Shown in pieces: positions 14,701 to 26,310 of a DNA stretch of 64,000 nucleotides. Every line of letters begins with the position of its first letter. Positions within the stretch are counted from its first letter, which is position 1. Source of the stretch: Erythrocercus mccallii (Eukaryota; Chordata; Aves; Passeriformes; Dicruridae); the NCBI GenBank assembly GCA_013397435.1, contig VZRG01000518.1:353813-417812 (forward strand). Direction: 5' to 3'. The position numbers and the translations under genes were made by a program. Below the pieces are notes generated by a model that was not told where the DNA came from, did not search any database, and worked only from the letters and a program-made list of their open reading frames with translations.

Positions 14701-17489
14701 GATCGAATGAGTCACTTCCCTTGCTTAGTCTTTTAGTTTTAATGTCAGTAAACACTTAACAGGACAATGCACCTTCTAGAAGCACATTTGTCACAGATGC
14801 CCACTGCAGACCTGTGGCCTCCTTCCAATGTCCCAGCAGCCCACAGGAGCATCTGGGCTCAAGGCCTGCAGGGTTCTTGTTATTTTCCCCACTCATTTTA
14901 TGAACAGAAAGCATCTAAAACTAGAGGAGCTTAGCACAGAGGGATGAAGCTGCTGCTGAACAACCTAATGTAGCAATCAAAGGAGAGGCAGTGACCTTGG
15001 AATTAATTTAAATAACTTTTCACTGGCCTCAGAAATTTAATGGCAATCTTCACAGGATTATTCAAAGATAGGATAAATAATCATAGGAGAGATTAATTGA
15101 TTTGCAGTTTGTAGGTCTGACTTCTAATTTGTATCTCCCCTTTTCTACAATGGTAGGTGAAAGCAGGCTCTAGCTCATAATAGCAGAATTCTCACAAAGA
15201 CAGAAACCCATTGTTTATTGTGGGAGAAGCCCTTAAAATTTGTTGTTTCTCTCTCAGGTTCAGTTTAATGTTGTGACTTTTTCTAGGCTGGTACATCATG
15301 CCGTCCTCTGTCAGGGGTAGAACAAGCATTCATGATAAAGATTTGAAGACTTCAGTTTGCATTTAAGTGCCTTTTAAAGATCTGATGTTGCTTCGCTTTA
15401 TTTTAAGCCTGAGTGAGTTAGCTTTGTGGCAGTCAGTAGTGCTGTGTCTGAGTGATGTTCATGAAAGAACCTGGAACAGTGACATTTCATGGTCTGGATA
15501 TCTTGATCCAAAATATTACATGAATTTCAGACGCTTTGGATATTTTTTCATTTCCTGGGCAAAATGGGCCTGTGTTACTGGTTTGGGTTTTTCCCTCTCT
15601 GCATAGCTTTGTGAAAACTCTGATTCTTTAATGCCTTTGGTTGATCAGATCTAATTAATGATTGTAATATAATTGGAATATAGGGTAGATGATGTGGATA
15701 CTGTAGCTAGAGCACAGTATGAACCTTGCTGTGGCTGAGGGACACATTGTGTAAAGCCCACCAAGGTGAAGTTAGCCCTGCAGAAAATCATTGTTTGTAC
15801 AAATTTAAGCTACCTAATTCAGAGAGGTTCTCAGGTATCAACTGGGAACTCACTTTGGTTAAAACCGAGGAAGAGCACAAAATGAATGAAATTCCCTGCT
15901 CCTAAAAGGAGAAATAAATCAACTGAGGCAGGTGTCAGAGGGATCTGTCAGCCCCTTACACAAAGCCATATGCCTGCAAGTTTTCTGTGGGTGGCAAATA
16001 AATCATTTTGCCAGCCTCTTTTGTGCTTCTAACCAAGATAAGCAATGCTGAGACAGTAACTCTTCTTCAGCCTGTCCCCACTTCTTCCTGAATTCACCTG
16101 TGAAGCTGTCGCATCAGGTTCCCAGCATTCTCACACCACAGTGTAAAATTAAGGCAAAGCTTTCTCCACCAGGTGAGCTCCCATTGTTCTGCTGCTCCTA
16201 CCACATTATTGGTTTTTGCTTAAAAAAATGGCATAGAGCTGTTTAGTGCTGTGGTCTCTGTGCAGATGACTAAGCAGTATGGACTGTAGCTGGTGTTTGA
16301 ACAGGAGTTGATCTGAGATCAACTGCTTTGGTATTTGCTGTAGTTCTTAGGTGGAATGTGCAGTTGGACTTGAAATGTGTTCACCCTGTTGTATAAACAT
16401 GCCCTGAAAGTGTTCCGTGATGTGCTGTGGTGGCTCTGTTAGCTCTGGTGAAGTTACTTACACCTGGATGTCTTACTGCTTCTTGGCTGCAAAAACATAC
16501 TTGTCTGATCTGGTTGAGTTCAGGCCCAGGTTTGTGCCTGCTGGCTTCAGCAGTCATCCCGTTAGAGGGAAACAAAGCAGCACTGAGGTTCAGAGTCTTT
16601 GGTTTATTTTCTTTTGGACAACGGTATAAAAATAGCCCCAGCCTTGTTACCCGAACACCTCAGAGTCGGCTTTTGCTGGCATGCATTGAAACACATTTCT
16701 AGCTGTATCCTCTGATACAACTTTCAAAAGTTTAGCAAAGTCTGGGCTTTCAAGTGCCCATTCCAACAATAACAGCTCAGGAAAGTGAGCTGGCTGTTGC
16801 TGCAGACAAGAGGGAGAGGTGCAGCAAGGCACTGCACAGGGATTGCAGCGCACCGGGCGGGCGAGGGCAGTGCACCGGGGCTGTGCCAGCGCCTCGTCCC
16901 GGCTGCACCTCCAGTCAGACCTGACCCTCACCATGCTGGGTGGTCACCCCAGCCACTCCATCCCTGTGCACTGTCCCAAAGGGGCTGCCAGTCCCTTGGG
17001 GACATGGAAGGGGCTGTCACTGAGGCCCAGCATCACACTGGAGGTGCCAAAGTAACTTCACATCGTGGCAGGACCCTCACCTCGGCCTGAAAGTTCAGCC
17101 TGCCTGCAAGCAAGTGCACCAGCTGAAAGCAGTTTAATTTACACCCAAATAATTTATTCTAAGTCTGCTTTTCTCACTCATGCATTCATTTTACTTTATT
17201 GTAATGTCAGCACTTAGCAGTGAAGTAATGGCAGATCTCTGGAGAACTTCGCACAAGCAAGAAAGAACCATTATCTTGGTTTTACAGATCCTGCTTATGT
17301 TGGGAACATATGTGGTGGTGTAATTACACTGGTGTGATTAAATCAGTGCAAATCCTTGCTAGAGGGACATGCTGCACCACTGTAAAGCAGGGCTTATTAT
17401 CAGTGCAGTTGAATTCAAATTATATTACTCTATTAAGCTGTGCTAGTGTAAACCTCCCCCAAAAGTCACAAAGCCACGTGAGAGCTGTG

Positions 17490-17580
17490 TTGTTTCTTTT
17501 TAAAGTAGATAAAGATTTGGACACTGAAATGGGTGAGGTTGTGCTTTGCCCAAGAGCATGCTAGAAGCAATGGGCTTGAC
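17490..17580 (-). repeat. Possible MIR/L2-type fragment, reverse orientation
   Basis: The segment 'gataaagatttggacactga', then 'aggttgtgctttgcccaaga', recalls the reverse complement of the MIR 3' core (…acagatggggaaactgagg…acttgcccaaggtcac…). It is short and diverged, so this is a tentative call. Confidence 0.3.
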
Positions 17581-17636
17581 AAATGTTTATAGTACTTTTT
17601 GTAAGGAAAGAGGTGTGGATGTGAAAGCAGGGGTGT

Positions 17637-17672
17637 ATTATTTTTATTATTTTTATTATTTTTATTATTTTT
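17637..17672 (+). repeat. Tandem repeat, ATTATTTTT x 4
   Basis: Four perfect head-to-tail copies of the 9-mer ATTATTTTT lie at 17,637-17,645, 17,646-17,654, 17,655-17,663 and 17,664-17,672. The array is in the intron about 210 bases before the WCGHC exon and is probably length-polymorphic. Confidence 0.95.
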
Positions 17673-17879
17673 AATAGATTAAAGTCTTTGTTTAAACTAT
17701 TGTGGCCATTTTGGACAAAATACTATATCATACTAAGGCTTTACAAATATATTAAGTAAAATGCATACAAAATTCTAGTAAATCTTTACCAAATGGTTTT
17801 GGATTTTGATAATGGCTGTATGGGTCAATGCATAACCATGGTGTATACAACTTAACTGTACTTTTTTTTTTTTTGGCAG

Positions 17880-17950
17880 GGTGTGGGCACTGTAAGAAAA
17901 TGAAGCCAGAATATGAGAAGGCTGCAGAGGTTCTCCATGTAACCAGTGAT
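17880..17950 (+). CDS. PDIA5: PDIA5 exon: WCGHC active site
   Basis: This 71-nt exon has acceptor ggcag ending at 17,879, preceded by a run of T, and donor gtaagc at 17,951. The first two bases, GG, finish the Trp codon begun at 1,064. Then come 23 codons starting TGT-GGG-CAC-TGT, giving CGHC, followed by KKMKPEYEKAAEVLHVTSD. The two cysteines form the redox centre that exchanges disulfides with client proteins. The exon ends in phase 0. Length, phase and content match the later WCPHC exon at 36,921-36,991, which suggests an intron-bearing domain duplication. Confidence 0.97.
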
Positions 17951-19254
17951 GTAAGCTAATTTCCTTTATTATATCCTTCAAATAATCAGTAATAAATAAC
18001 TAGAATAATAAAAGTGACTTTTCTCTCTGCAACAAATTCAGCTGTTCTCATCCTCCCACAGGACCCTTCAAAATGTGCTTCCAAAGTACAGTCTCATCGC
18101 TAATGCATGAGCCCTGCCAAAGTCTGAGAAAGAACATCCTGTCTTGAACGAAAACAAAATCGAAAAATGTTTATGTATTCTGCTGTAGGCCTTATATATA
18201 ATATGATCAAATCCAAAAATGGATTTTTCCCCCCTTACTTAAAGGCATTGAATGTGAAGAAACATAGGCTTTTATTTATGAATTAGACTTGGAAAAAAAA
18301 CAAAAGGGGTTGATCCCTGTATCAAATACCCTGATTTTAATGGTTGCACCACTCCATTAGCTTCATCATAAGTGCCCCATCAGCATGGCTGGAGAAGAGA
18401 GATCCAATAATGCAAGTATTAGTGTTATTGATTCAGTCTCATGCTGTGTATACCGTGAAGGAAGAGAAGTAGAATTGGTCTCCCCCATACTTTAAGCATC
18501 TTCTGTGGAGACATCTAGAGTTCCTTTGTTGCTGTTGGAGAGGGAGGAGATGAGAAAAACAAAGATCTGGTAAATCACATTCTACAAATGCCTGTTCTTC
18601 TGTGTGTCTAAAGGTGGTCCACGGAAGGATGCCCACAAGTTAGGGAAAGATGAATTTGCTTTAAAGTAAACTTCTCTTTAGCAGTGCTTGTTTCTTCTGG
18701 GAGAAACAGGGATTTGTGGGAGGAAATGCAATTTCTGGGAATGGCTCAAGCATTATAAAGTGAATTATATAAAGAGAATCCATCAGAAATGGGAGGGGAA
18801 CAGGTAAGACTCTGGTAACATTTAGTCCATAGTACGCCCCTTTTTGTTTTTTCATCAGTCCTCTGTGTCTTTCTGTATGTCTGTGCACAAAATCACAGAA
18901 TTAATCAGGTTGGAAATCTGAAATACTGAAATCAAGTCCAACCCATGACCAAGCACTACCATCTCAACTAGACCATGGCACCAAGTGCCACATCCAGTCT
19001 TTCCTTAAACACCTCCAGGGCTGGTGACTCCGCCACATCTGTGGGCAGCCCATTCCAATGTCTAATCTCCTTTTACGTGAAAAAATTCTTACTCATGTCT
19101 AACCAAAGCCTCCCCTGGCACCACTTAAGACTGTCTTCTTTTCCTAGAAGCAGCAAAGACACCTAGACCATGAGTGATTGCCCCCAAGCCCTGTGTCCTG
19201 CTGAAGGGGTGTGCGTATGTGGCTAGGATTTACAGGAGGTGATCTCTGTTTCAG
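17951..19254 (+). other. PDIA5: PDIA5 intron (1.3 kb)
   Basis: The 3' quarter or so of this intron is a reverse-oriented CR1 fragment (about 18,889-19,205), ending some 50 bases before the acceptor tttcag at 19,249-19,254. The rest holds no recognised element. Confidence 0.85.
18889..19205 (-). mobile_element. CR1 LINE 3' fragment, antisense to PDIA5
   Basis: Read on the minus strand, this has the standard avian CR1 3' end: 'atgggctgcccacagatgtg', 'ccctggaggtgtttaagg', 'gatgtggcacttggtgcc', then a 'gttggacttga' block and a terminal 'attctgtga'-like tail at the + strand left edge (aaatcacagaatt). It is 5'-truncated, as most CR1 copies are. The + strand ORF here shares a peptide pattern (APSATSSL...NTS..GDS) with the antisense frame of the CR1 near 61,900, which confirms that both ORFs are repeat-derived. 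Confidence 0.9.
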
Positions 19255-19418
19255 AGTCCGGGTGTCCTTGCAGCAGTCGATGCTACCGTCAACAAGGCGC
19301 TGGCAGAAAGATATCACATCTCAGGGTTTCCTACTTTGAAGTATTTTAAAGATGGAGAGGAGAAATACACTCTGCCACACCTCAGAACAAAGAAGAAGAT
19401 CATTGACTGGCTGCAAAA
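19255..19418 (+). CDS. PDIA5: PDIA5 exon: C-terminal part of the CGHC thioredoxin domain
   Basis: This 164-nt exon, phase 0 to 2, has acceptor tttcag at 19,249-19,254 and donor gtaagt at 19,419. It encodes 54 residues plus two bases of an Asn codon: SPGVLAAVDATVNKALAERY, HISGFPTLKYF with the conserved cis-Pro, then a Lys/Glu-rich strand, RTKKKIIDWLQ and the split N. LAAVDAT has Ala where classical PDIs have the Lys of the buried Glu-Lys pair. Confidence 0.96.
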
Positions 19419-19992
19419 GTAAGTTTTGAAGGTTTTAAGACAGTCCTGGTTAGTGACTCCTCCAGATGGCTTTGGTGAGGAACTAAACAGAGCTTCAACA
19501 CTGCCTAAATCCCTTGCTAACAAAACTACACTGAATTCCAGTATTCAAACCCACAGAAACGTGTATGTTAATTATGGTCTCTAATCCTTTATTTGCTGTG
19601 GAGTTTTTCATAGCTGCCCCAGTGTTTCTTTCCCAAAATAAATATTTTTTCAAATACACCTTAAGCCTTTCCCCAGAGAAGGAATAGCAATGGCTCTGAA
19701 AAATAAACAGAACATTTGTTATTTCCTCTTTATACAAAGCAGGAGATCTCAGTGGTAGTAACTGAATTTCTACAGTTGCACTTTTCTCTTACCAAAATTT
19801 CAGAGCCAATGCCTAGAATTCCACCCACATGGGGCTGAAAGAAAGCCAGCGAAACCAACAAAACCAGCACCTCTGAGTGCACTAACCAACTTTCCTTGTG
19901 TGGTGTGCTGAAATATGCAGAATTAAGTTTGATATGAAAATGATGACAATAATTCCATTTCAAATTAAATTGCTGGTACAATTCTCTCTTTA

Positions 19993-20051
19993 AGTATGCA
20001 TTATATATGCATGTATGTAAAAGTATGCATATATATATATAAAATATGCAT
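19993..20051. repeat. AT-rich low-complexity block with TATGCAT words
   Basis: The words tatgcat, atatatgcat, tatgcatatata and atatgcat recur within 60 bases. Alternating purine-pyrimidine sequence like this is self-complementary and mutates quickly. No function is inferred. Confidence 0.7.
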
Positions 20052-20230
20052 TTCCTTTAGGTAAGCCTAATGTATTTTCTGCATTAGTCAAGCTGAAGAA
20101 AACCTGCCAGAGTTTTGTGAATATTTTAATCATTTCATTTAACTGTTACATGCAGTTGGCATGAAGAATGTAATCTTTATTTTCCAACTCTTATTTGGTG
20201 GGGGAGGAGGTTGTGTGGGGGTTTTTTTGT

Positions 20231-20331
20231 CTCTTCTCTTCTCTTCTCTTCTCTTCTCTTCTCTTCTCTTCTCTTCTCTTCTCTTCTCTTCTCTTCTCTT
20301 CTCTTCTCTTCTCTTCTCTTCTCTCTTCTCT
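20231..20331. repeat. Pentanucleotide microsatellite (CTCTT)n
   Basis: Eighteen uninterrupted CTCTT units span 20,231-20,320, followed by one broken unit and about two more. The + strand is all pyrimidine and the complement is (AAGAG)n. Open frames translated across it (SSLLF repeats) are artefacts. It lies in an intron about 0.8 kb after the third visible exon. Confidence 0.98.
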
Positions 20332-22002
20332 TACATTTCTGACTGCTTCAAAGCAGCTAATAGATATGGTCTGGCAGTATTATTGTAGCATGTTGAGGAG
20401 CTTTATCTGTATTTTACTTTTAGACATGGTGCTCCCTTGGCCTCCCTGCCCACGCAGGCTCCAGGCTGCTGTAGCTATATTGTATATGAAGTCATTGTCC
20501 TCATTTCACTGCTTTGCTTGACTCTTTTGAGCACCGTGTAATTTGTAGTGAGTTAAACAGTCAGGCTGATGCTGCCTGTTCATACTGGCAGGTGAATAAG
20601 CAATGAGGAACGGGGAAGTGGATCTCTGGATCCTGCTGTGGCTCTTGAAGACTTTTGTCTGCAGCCTCAGCTAGTCAGCAATACAGGTGAAGCCCAGACA
20701 ACTTGTCTTCTCTCTTGGCTGCTGGATGTTCTCCCAGATACAGATGCAGTAGAATAACATCCTTGTTTTCTGACCAGGGGTAGAACTGACACAGCTGCAC
20801 TGAGGCTGGAAGAAATAGGGATGCATCTGGGCTACAGGCTGGTGATAAAAGCACAGCTTGTGGAGACCTGTCTCAATGTATGGCTGCAGTCACACGGGTT
20901 TTGGTTCCTCTCTGGTGATTGTGCTGCCACACTAGGTTGTTACCAGTTGCTGGGTAGCTTATTCCAGGTCAGCATAGAAAAGTTTGTGTGAGAGTAAGTC
21001 ACACCTCTGTAACTGTAATGAATGATAGCTCATAACAACTGTGTGCGTGGAGGAATTCAGCTAAAGGACACACTGTGTAACTCCTCTCTTTCTCTGAAAC
21101 ACATCTAAGTCTTTCTCTAAAAACTGGAAAATCAGTAATGGTGGAAATACAATGAATGTTCACCAAGTGACCTTGAGAAGGACTTTAAAAACTGAGTTTT
21201 TCTCCGCTTGGTTTTATGTACCTGATACAACTTAAAATGATGTCATTCAAAGTGTCAGGAAAGTCTGAAAAGCTAATTTATTACCAAGGCGACATATGAA
21301 GGCCTTTATACCATGGCACCATTCTGGTGATTTTATATAAGTAATCACTATTTAAGATACAGCAGGAATGAATTTAATGAGTCTGAAAGAGGTCTGTGAG
21401 CTAGTGAATAGCAGAATTTTTGTTAGAGGCACTCTAGGTGTGCGGGATTGCTCTGATCTAGCCAGTATGTGCAGTCATAATTGAAACCTGACATTCTCTA
21501 CCAAAGTAAAATATTCCAGTTCAGTCACCCCCAGTATTCCAAGTGGAACGATGCTGATTTTTGCATCCTGGCTTTAATATCTGAATTCTAGAGAAGGTCA
21601 TGAAATTCTTTACAGAAATTTGCATTATAGCAATAAAGAGTACCAAAAGGGTGTTTGAATGGAAGATGTTCTATGTCAGTTGCCTTTTGATTCCACCTGC
21701 TTGCTGTTCTTCTCAGTTCATGTCTGTGGATGATACAGTGGTATGTATCAATGTTTTTTTCACCCAGATGTTGGATGCAATGTAGGAGGTCTTTATTTGA
21801 CATTTCTACTTAAATTATATTTTTATTGAGTTCCAGAAATTAAGTTGCATCTTTTTTTGCTATTGCCTCGTGTTGGAAATATTGAGTATGCACAGGCACC
21901 TTGAAGGATTTTTCACATCAGTTCCTGCATGCTAATTATGACCAGGATGATGCTGTCCCTTTATCTGCTTCCAGAAACATTGTCATTGTCTTTCTTTTCT
22001 AG

Positions 22003-22133
22003 TCCCGAAGCACCACCTCCACCTGAGCCTGCATGGGAAGAAAAACAGACCAGTGTTATCCACCTTGCTGGAGAAGACTTCAGGGAGTCCTTGAAGAAGA
22101 AGAAGCACACGCTTGTCATGTTCTATGCACCAT
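22003..22133 (+). CDS. PDIA5: PDIA5 exon: linker and start of the last thioredoxin domain
   Basis: This 131-nt exon, phase 2 to 1, has acceptor ttctag at 21,997-22,002 and donor gtgagt at 22,134. The first T finishes the Asn codon. Then come PEAPPPPEPAWEE (inter-domain linker), a Thr/Ser/Val strand, GEDFRESLKKKKHT and LVMFYAP. The last T opens the next active-site Trp codon. As in the previous domain, Met occupies the position of the buried Glu found in most PDIs. Confidence 0.96.
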
Positions 22134-25100
22134 GTGAGTAAATAACCTCTCTATGAGGATGGGTTTTATAAGCCCTACATTTTCTATGAAATCCTGAATT
22201 AGTTCCCTTGCTGTTCCCAGACATTTAAGGGTAAAGAGCTGATTCTGAATATAAGTGCATAGGAGCATCACTGGCACCATCATTTGTATCTTTATAAATG
22301 GAAACAAAACAGTATATAATGGTTATATTAATTAATGCAGACACCAAAGCAGGCAGCAATACAAAAACAAAACACATTTATTTTCCTCTGCTGTATTTTA
22401 TGGTCCATCTAACAAAATGTGATCCTGTATAGTAGCACAGTGGACATGGAGAGCCTGATTCATTAGTGCAGCACTTCAATAGTGAAATCAATACAGTAGT
22501 GTAGTAGTCCATGAGGTGGAGAACAAATTTTGATGCAATAAATTTTGTTTGTAATAAATCTGCATTTAAGTCTCCACTGGGACTAGGGGCATAGCTTCCT
22601 CCTCCCAGATTGTTTTACATTCATCACATAATCACTTTGTTTTTGAAGCTCCTGAGAAAATTTCTAGAGAAGTTTAGAATCAGGTCTTTTATAAATAAGG
22701 TGCATGAGAGGGACCTCTTCTGTTTTCCTGTGCTATCCCAGAGACAGGCAGACTAGATACAAATTCTTAACTTTTGAGGGCTTTATCAAAAGCAGAAGAT
22801 AATCCAGGCATTTAATGTTAGATACTATTAACATGCCTTTATGGCACCATGACTCAGCCCCCCCCAGATGCAAAAAAAATTTCTTCCATATCACCTGGTC
22901 AGCAATTAATGGATAACCTTCAGATGAACAGCTACCAACTTGTTCCCATTAAATCAAGGTATTTCCATAAAGAGAGAAAAAGGTCCTTAATGTTTAATCA
23001 GGCAGCCCCTTATTTTGCTTTTCTGTTAGAGAATTAAACATGAATTCTTTGGGACTCATACGAAGGGATGTGGGAGAAGGCAGGGGTGCAGTTCAGGAGG
23101 GAGATTTCTGGAAGGTTTTAAAAGAAAACAGAAGGGGACATAATCCCTTCTCCAGTCCAGTTCCCACTACCTATTGACTAAAAATTGCCCATATGCCAGG
23201 AATTTCTGATTCATGGACCTCAACTGGTTAAGAGCAAAGCGTAATTTTAAAATGAAATGATTGCACATGAAATGGTAAGATTTAGGAGTTCACTGTCTCT
23301 TGAGTTCTCTTTACCCGATGAATGACTTTCTGCGTAAGAGGGATTTATTTCACTTTTGGTTTTTAGCTGCATCTTTTAAAGACAGTTAGATTCTTGATCC
23401 TTTTTAAGGCCACATTTAAAGCAAAGCCTCTATGTGTGATGAGTATGCATCTCCCATGGCTGAAGGCATGAGGGAACTTGCCTGATGGGCTAATTTTTTT
23501 GCTGTTTGACTTCCACCCTTACTTCAGAAGGGGTAAGTAAAGATCAGCCTAGCCTTTTCTGTATGAGCAGGCTGTAAAAGCAAGGCTTGCATGACGTAAA
23601 ACTGTTGGGTCCTTTGAGGCTGCACTTCAGACACATTTTTGCACTGTTTCTGACGCAGTGCTGCATGAGACCACCTGTATACAGGACAGAGAGGTGTTAA
23701 CTGGAGCCCTGGCTGGCCTTCCCGTGACTCCTAAGACAGCATTGCTGTTGTGGTGTCAGTACATGGGTCATGCAGAGTTTCTGATGTCAGGTTTGTTCTC
23801 CCTAAATGTGAAAGTGTCTGTGAACAAAGCACAAAGCAGGCATACACAGGGAGTGCAGCGAGCCTTCACTTTGTTGGATGCAGGGGAAAGTACCACATGA
23901 GTATTTTAAATCTCCATTTTCTATGAAATAAACATTAATGCTGTAGAATAATTACAGTGATTCAAATCACTATATTTTTTTTAGCTTTTGTGCAGTGATA
24001 ATGTGCTTCCTGATAAATTTGGTAGATTAGCTTTTGTTTACCATCTTCTCAATCTTGAGACCTCTTGGAGCTTACACCGCCAATTAATCTTACTTATTTT
24101 AGTGCAGAAGGAGCACTGCTAAAATTTCACGGTCCCATTACCTCAAATAATTTTCTTTTTCTATTCAAATCCACAGCTTGGGTCAGGGCTACAGTATGCT
24201 ACTCCATTCACTTGTGACTCTGTGGCAGTATTTGTTACACTTACACATATGCTGAGATATTTAAGGATTGGGGGGGTGTGTATCCATGCATATATAAAGT
24301 ATGTTTATATATAAATATTTATGCTAAGAAATGTATCTCTCATCTGTCATTAGAATTTAAAGCAGAAAGTTGAGTATTCTGACCTTTGTCAAGCTTTCAG
24401 CTAGAGTGACAAACCTTTAGGCAAAGGCCACAGATATATATCTTAGATGCAAATTAAAATGAGATCTGGCTTTCCTGTGGCAGCTTCCAGTCCAAATTAC
24501 TTAGTATGTATAGAAAAGCCACCAATCTGCTGCTGTGCTGATAACTCAGGGCCGAGCTGAGCAGGGCTTTAATGGTACTGAACAGTGCTTCACAGTGATT
24601 TAGCTCTGGAGGAGAAGAGTGCCACATCCACATGGAAAAGATAGGGAACTCATTACTCCATCTCCCAGAATATGGGTGAAGCGTAAAGGTTAATCCTCGT
24701 GCCTGTGGAATATTTTGAAGACTGAGCATCAGAATCAAGACTCTGGAAATTACTGAGGGAAAAAGTCCACTCCTGCGGGCTTAACACCGTGTTTGAGATC
24801 TTGATTTCAACATTCCCATTCCTGCCTGGTGGCATCTGTTGTGCTGTAATGACTTATCTGGGGCAGGAGGCAGGAATAGGGGCAGGTTCCCAATACTGAC
24901 TTGGGAAAAAGTGCCTGCTGCAGAAACTCAGTGCTGCTTGTGCCAGTAATGACCTGGGACCAGATCTTCCTCCAGATGTCCTTTGGGTAGGTCTGTACCA
25001 TGCCACACAGGCTGGAGTGTGGGCTGGCATGTGTTAGAGCTACTCAGGGATAGGACTTGGGGCAAGCTGCTGGCATCCGTGCTGCACAGCACCTGGCCCA

Positions 25101-26047
25101 GCTTTTCTCTGGACCCTTGTACAGCTCTTGTGAAGATGTAATTGTCATCCCACTCATGTACCTTTAAGTTCATAAATGCCTAAAATAAGAGGAAGACAAT
25201 GCAGAATTCCCATCTGCAGAAGGGAAGTGTGAAGCCTCAGGTGTGCGTGGGGACTGCTGTGAGGGATTGGAGGAGTATTTGAAAGCAGTAGGATTAATGC
25301 ACCAGATTTGAGAAGCTTTTAGGGAGAGTTTATGAGATTTGTGTCCGTATTTTTTCCACCATCCAGTCCTTGGAGTACTGGATTCCATCAGCTACTTCAG
25401 GTTTGCTTTTATAACTGCTTGACTTTGTCCAGAAATGGGAAGAGGAGACAACTAGTCTGAGTATGGTTTGGTGTGCACACGGAGCCTGGTACATGGATGA
25501 TGAGGATTTGGGGGCTACAGACTGTATTGGGAAGTGAGCCAAATGGACAAGAGCAGGTAGACTGCAGTGCTGAACCAGCCAGGGTCAGGAGGGTAGTGGC
25601 TGCAGATTTGCGCTCTACACCCAGAGCTTGGTTCAACACTTACAGCACTAAAGCAAGGTGTCCTGGGCCAACCCATTTATATCAGTGCCTTTTCTGGGAT
25701 CAGTGCCCTGACTTTTCTTTCTTCTTTCTCTTATGTCCTCCCTGTTCATATAGCTTATCTGGATGTGTTTTATCTGCAATTGTACTTTTATGTGCTCTCC
25801 CACTCTGTTATTCCAGATAATTGAGATTTGACTTTGACAATGCATTAAATTTTAACCTCCTACGACTGTAGCACTGAAAACCATGCAAAATAGAAGCAGT
25901 TGATTGTGATTAGTTGTCAGAATCACAAAGGGTAACAAAAGTTCCAGTAAATAATGTCTTTGTGGTTGAAGATGTTTTTGCTGCATTACTCAAACAGAAT
26001 TAAAAGGAAAAAAAGAATGATTGAATCTAGGTGAGACACTTCTCTGC

Positions 26048-26310
26048 AGTGTCCAGGGAGAGGACAAGAAGCAAAGGGCTCACATTGAAACACAGGAAAG
26101 TTTGCTTAAACATTTAGAGGAAGTGGTGAGTTTTTTTTACTGTGGTTGTGGTTGAATATTTGAAGAAGTTGACCCAAGAGGCTCCATCCTTGGAGATACT
26201 CAAAACCCAGCTGGAGACAGTGCTGGGCAACCTGCTGTAGTTGATCCTGATTGGAGCAAGGGAGTTAGACTAGATGATCTCCAGAAGTTTCTTCAACACA
26301 GAAATGCTGT
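26048..26310 (+). mobile_element. CR1 LINE 3' fragment
   Basis: The order 'aggacaagaagcaaagggct', 'cattgaaacacaggaaag', a 'tttactgtg' block, 'gaggctccatccttggaga', 'tactcaaaacccagctgga', 'gggcaacctgctgtagttga', 'gttagactagatgatctcc' follows the CR1 3' region in sense orientation. It is diverged, with a partly deleted centre and a degraded terminal repeat (cagaaatgctgta). Confidence 0.85.

Larger units (their letters stand above)
1065..17879 (+). other. PDIA5: Large PDIA5 intron (16.8 kb)
   Basis: This intron separates the exon ending in the T of the active-site Trp codon from the exon carrying WCGHC. Six-frame reading gives only short, family-less ORFs. Recognisable contents are MIR-like SINE fragments near 1,400, 8,600 and 17,490, a short TATATATA run near 11,010, a 12-bp palindrome GTGTAATTACAC at 17,318-17,329 and the 9-mer tandem repeat at 17,637. 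The 3' end has a long T run followed by ggcag at 17,875-17,879. Nothing else could be supported. Confidence 0.8.
19419..22002 (+). other. PDIA5: PDIA5 intron (2.6 kb)
   Basis: The intron contains AT-rich alternating sequence with repeated TATGCAT words (about 19,993-20,051) and a large (CTCTT)n microsatellite at 20,231. The remainder shows no recognised gene or repeat. It ends in the strong tract tttcttttctag at 22,002. Confidence 0.85.

Noticed and set aside
17318..17329. 12-bp palindrome GTGTAATTACAC
   Set aside because: A palindrome of this length is expected by chance in 64 kb of AT-rich sequence; no supporting context.
20161..20521. Two + strand ORFs with SSLLF repeats
   Set aside because: They are simply the translation of the (CTCTT)n microsatellite.
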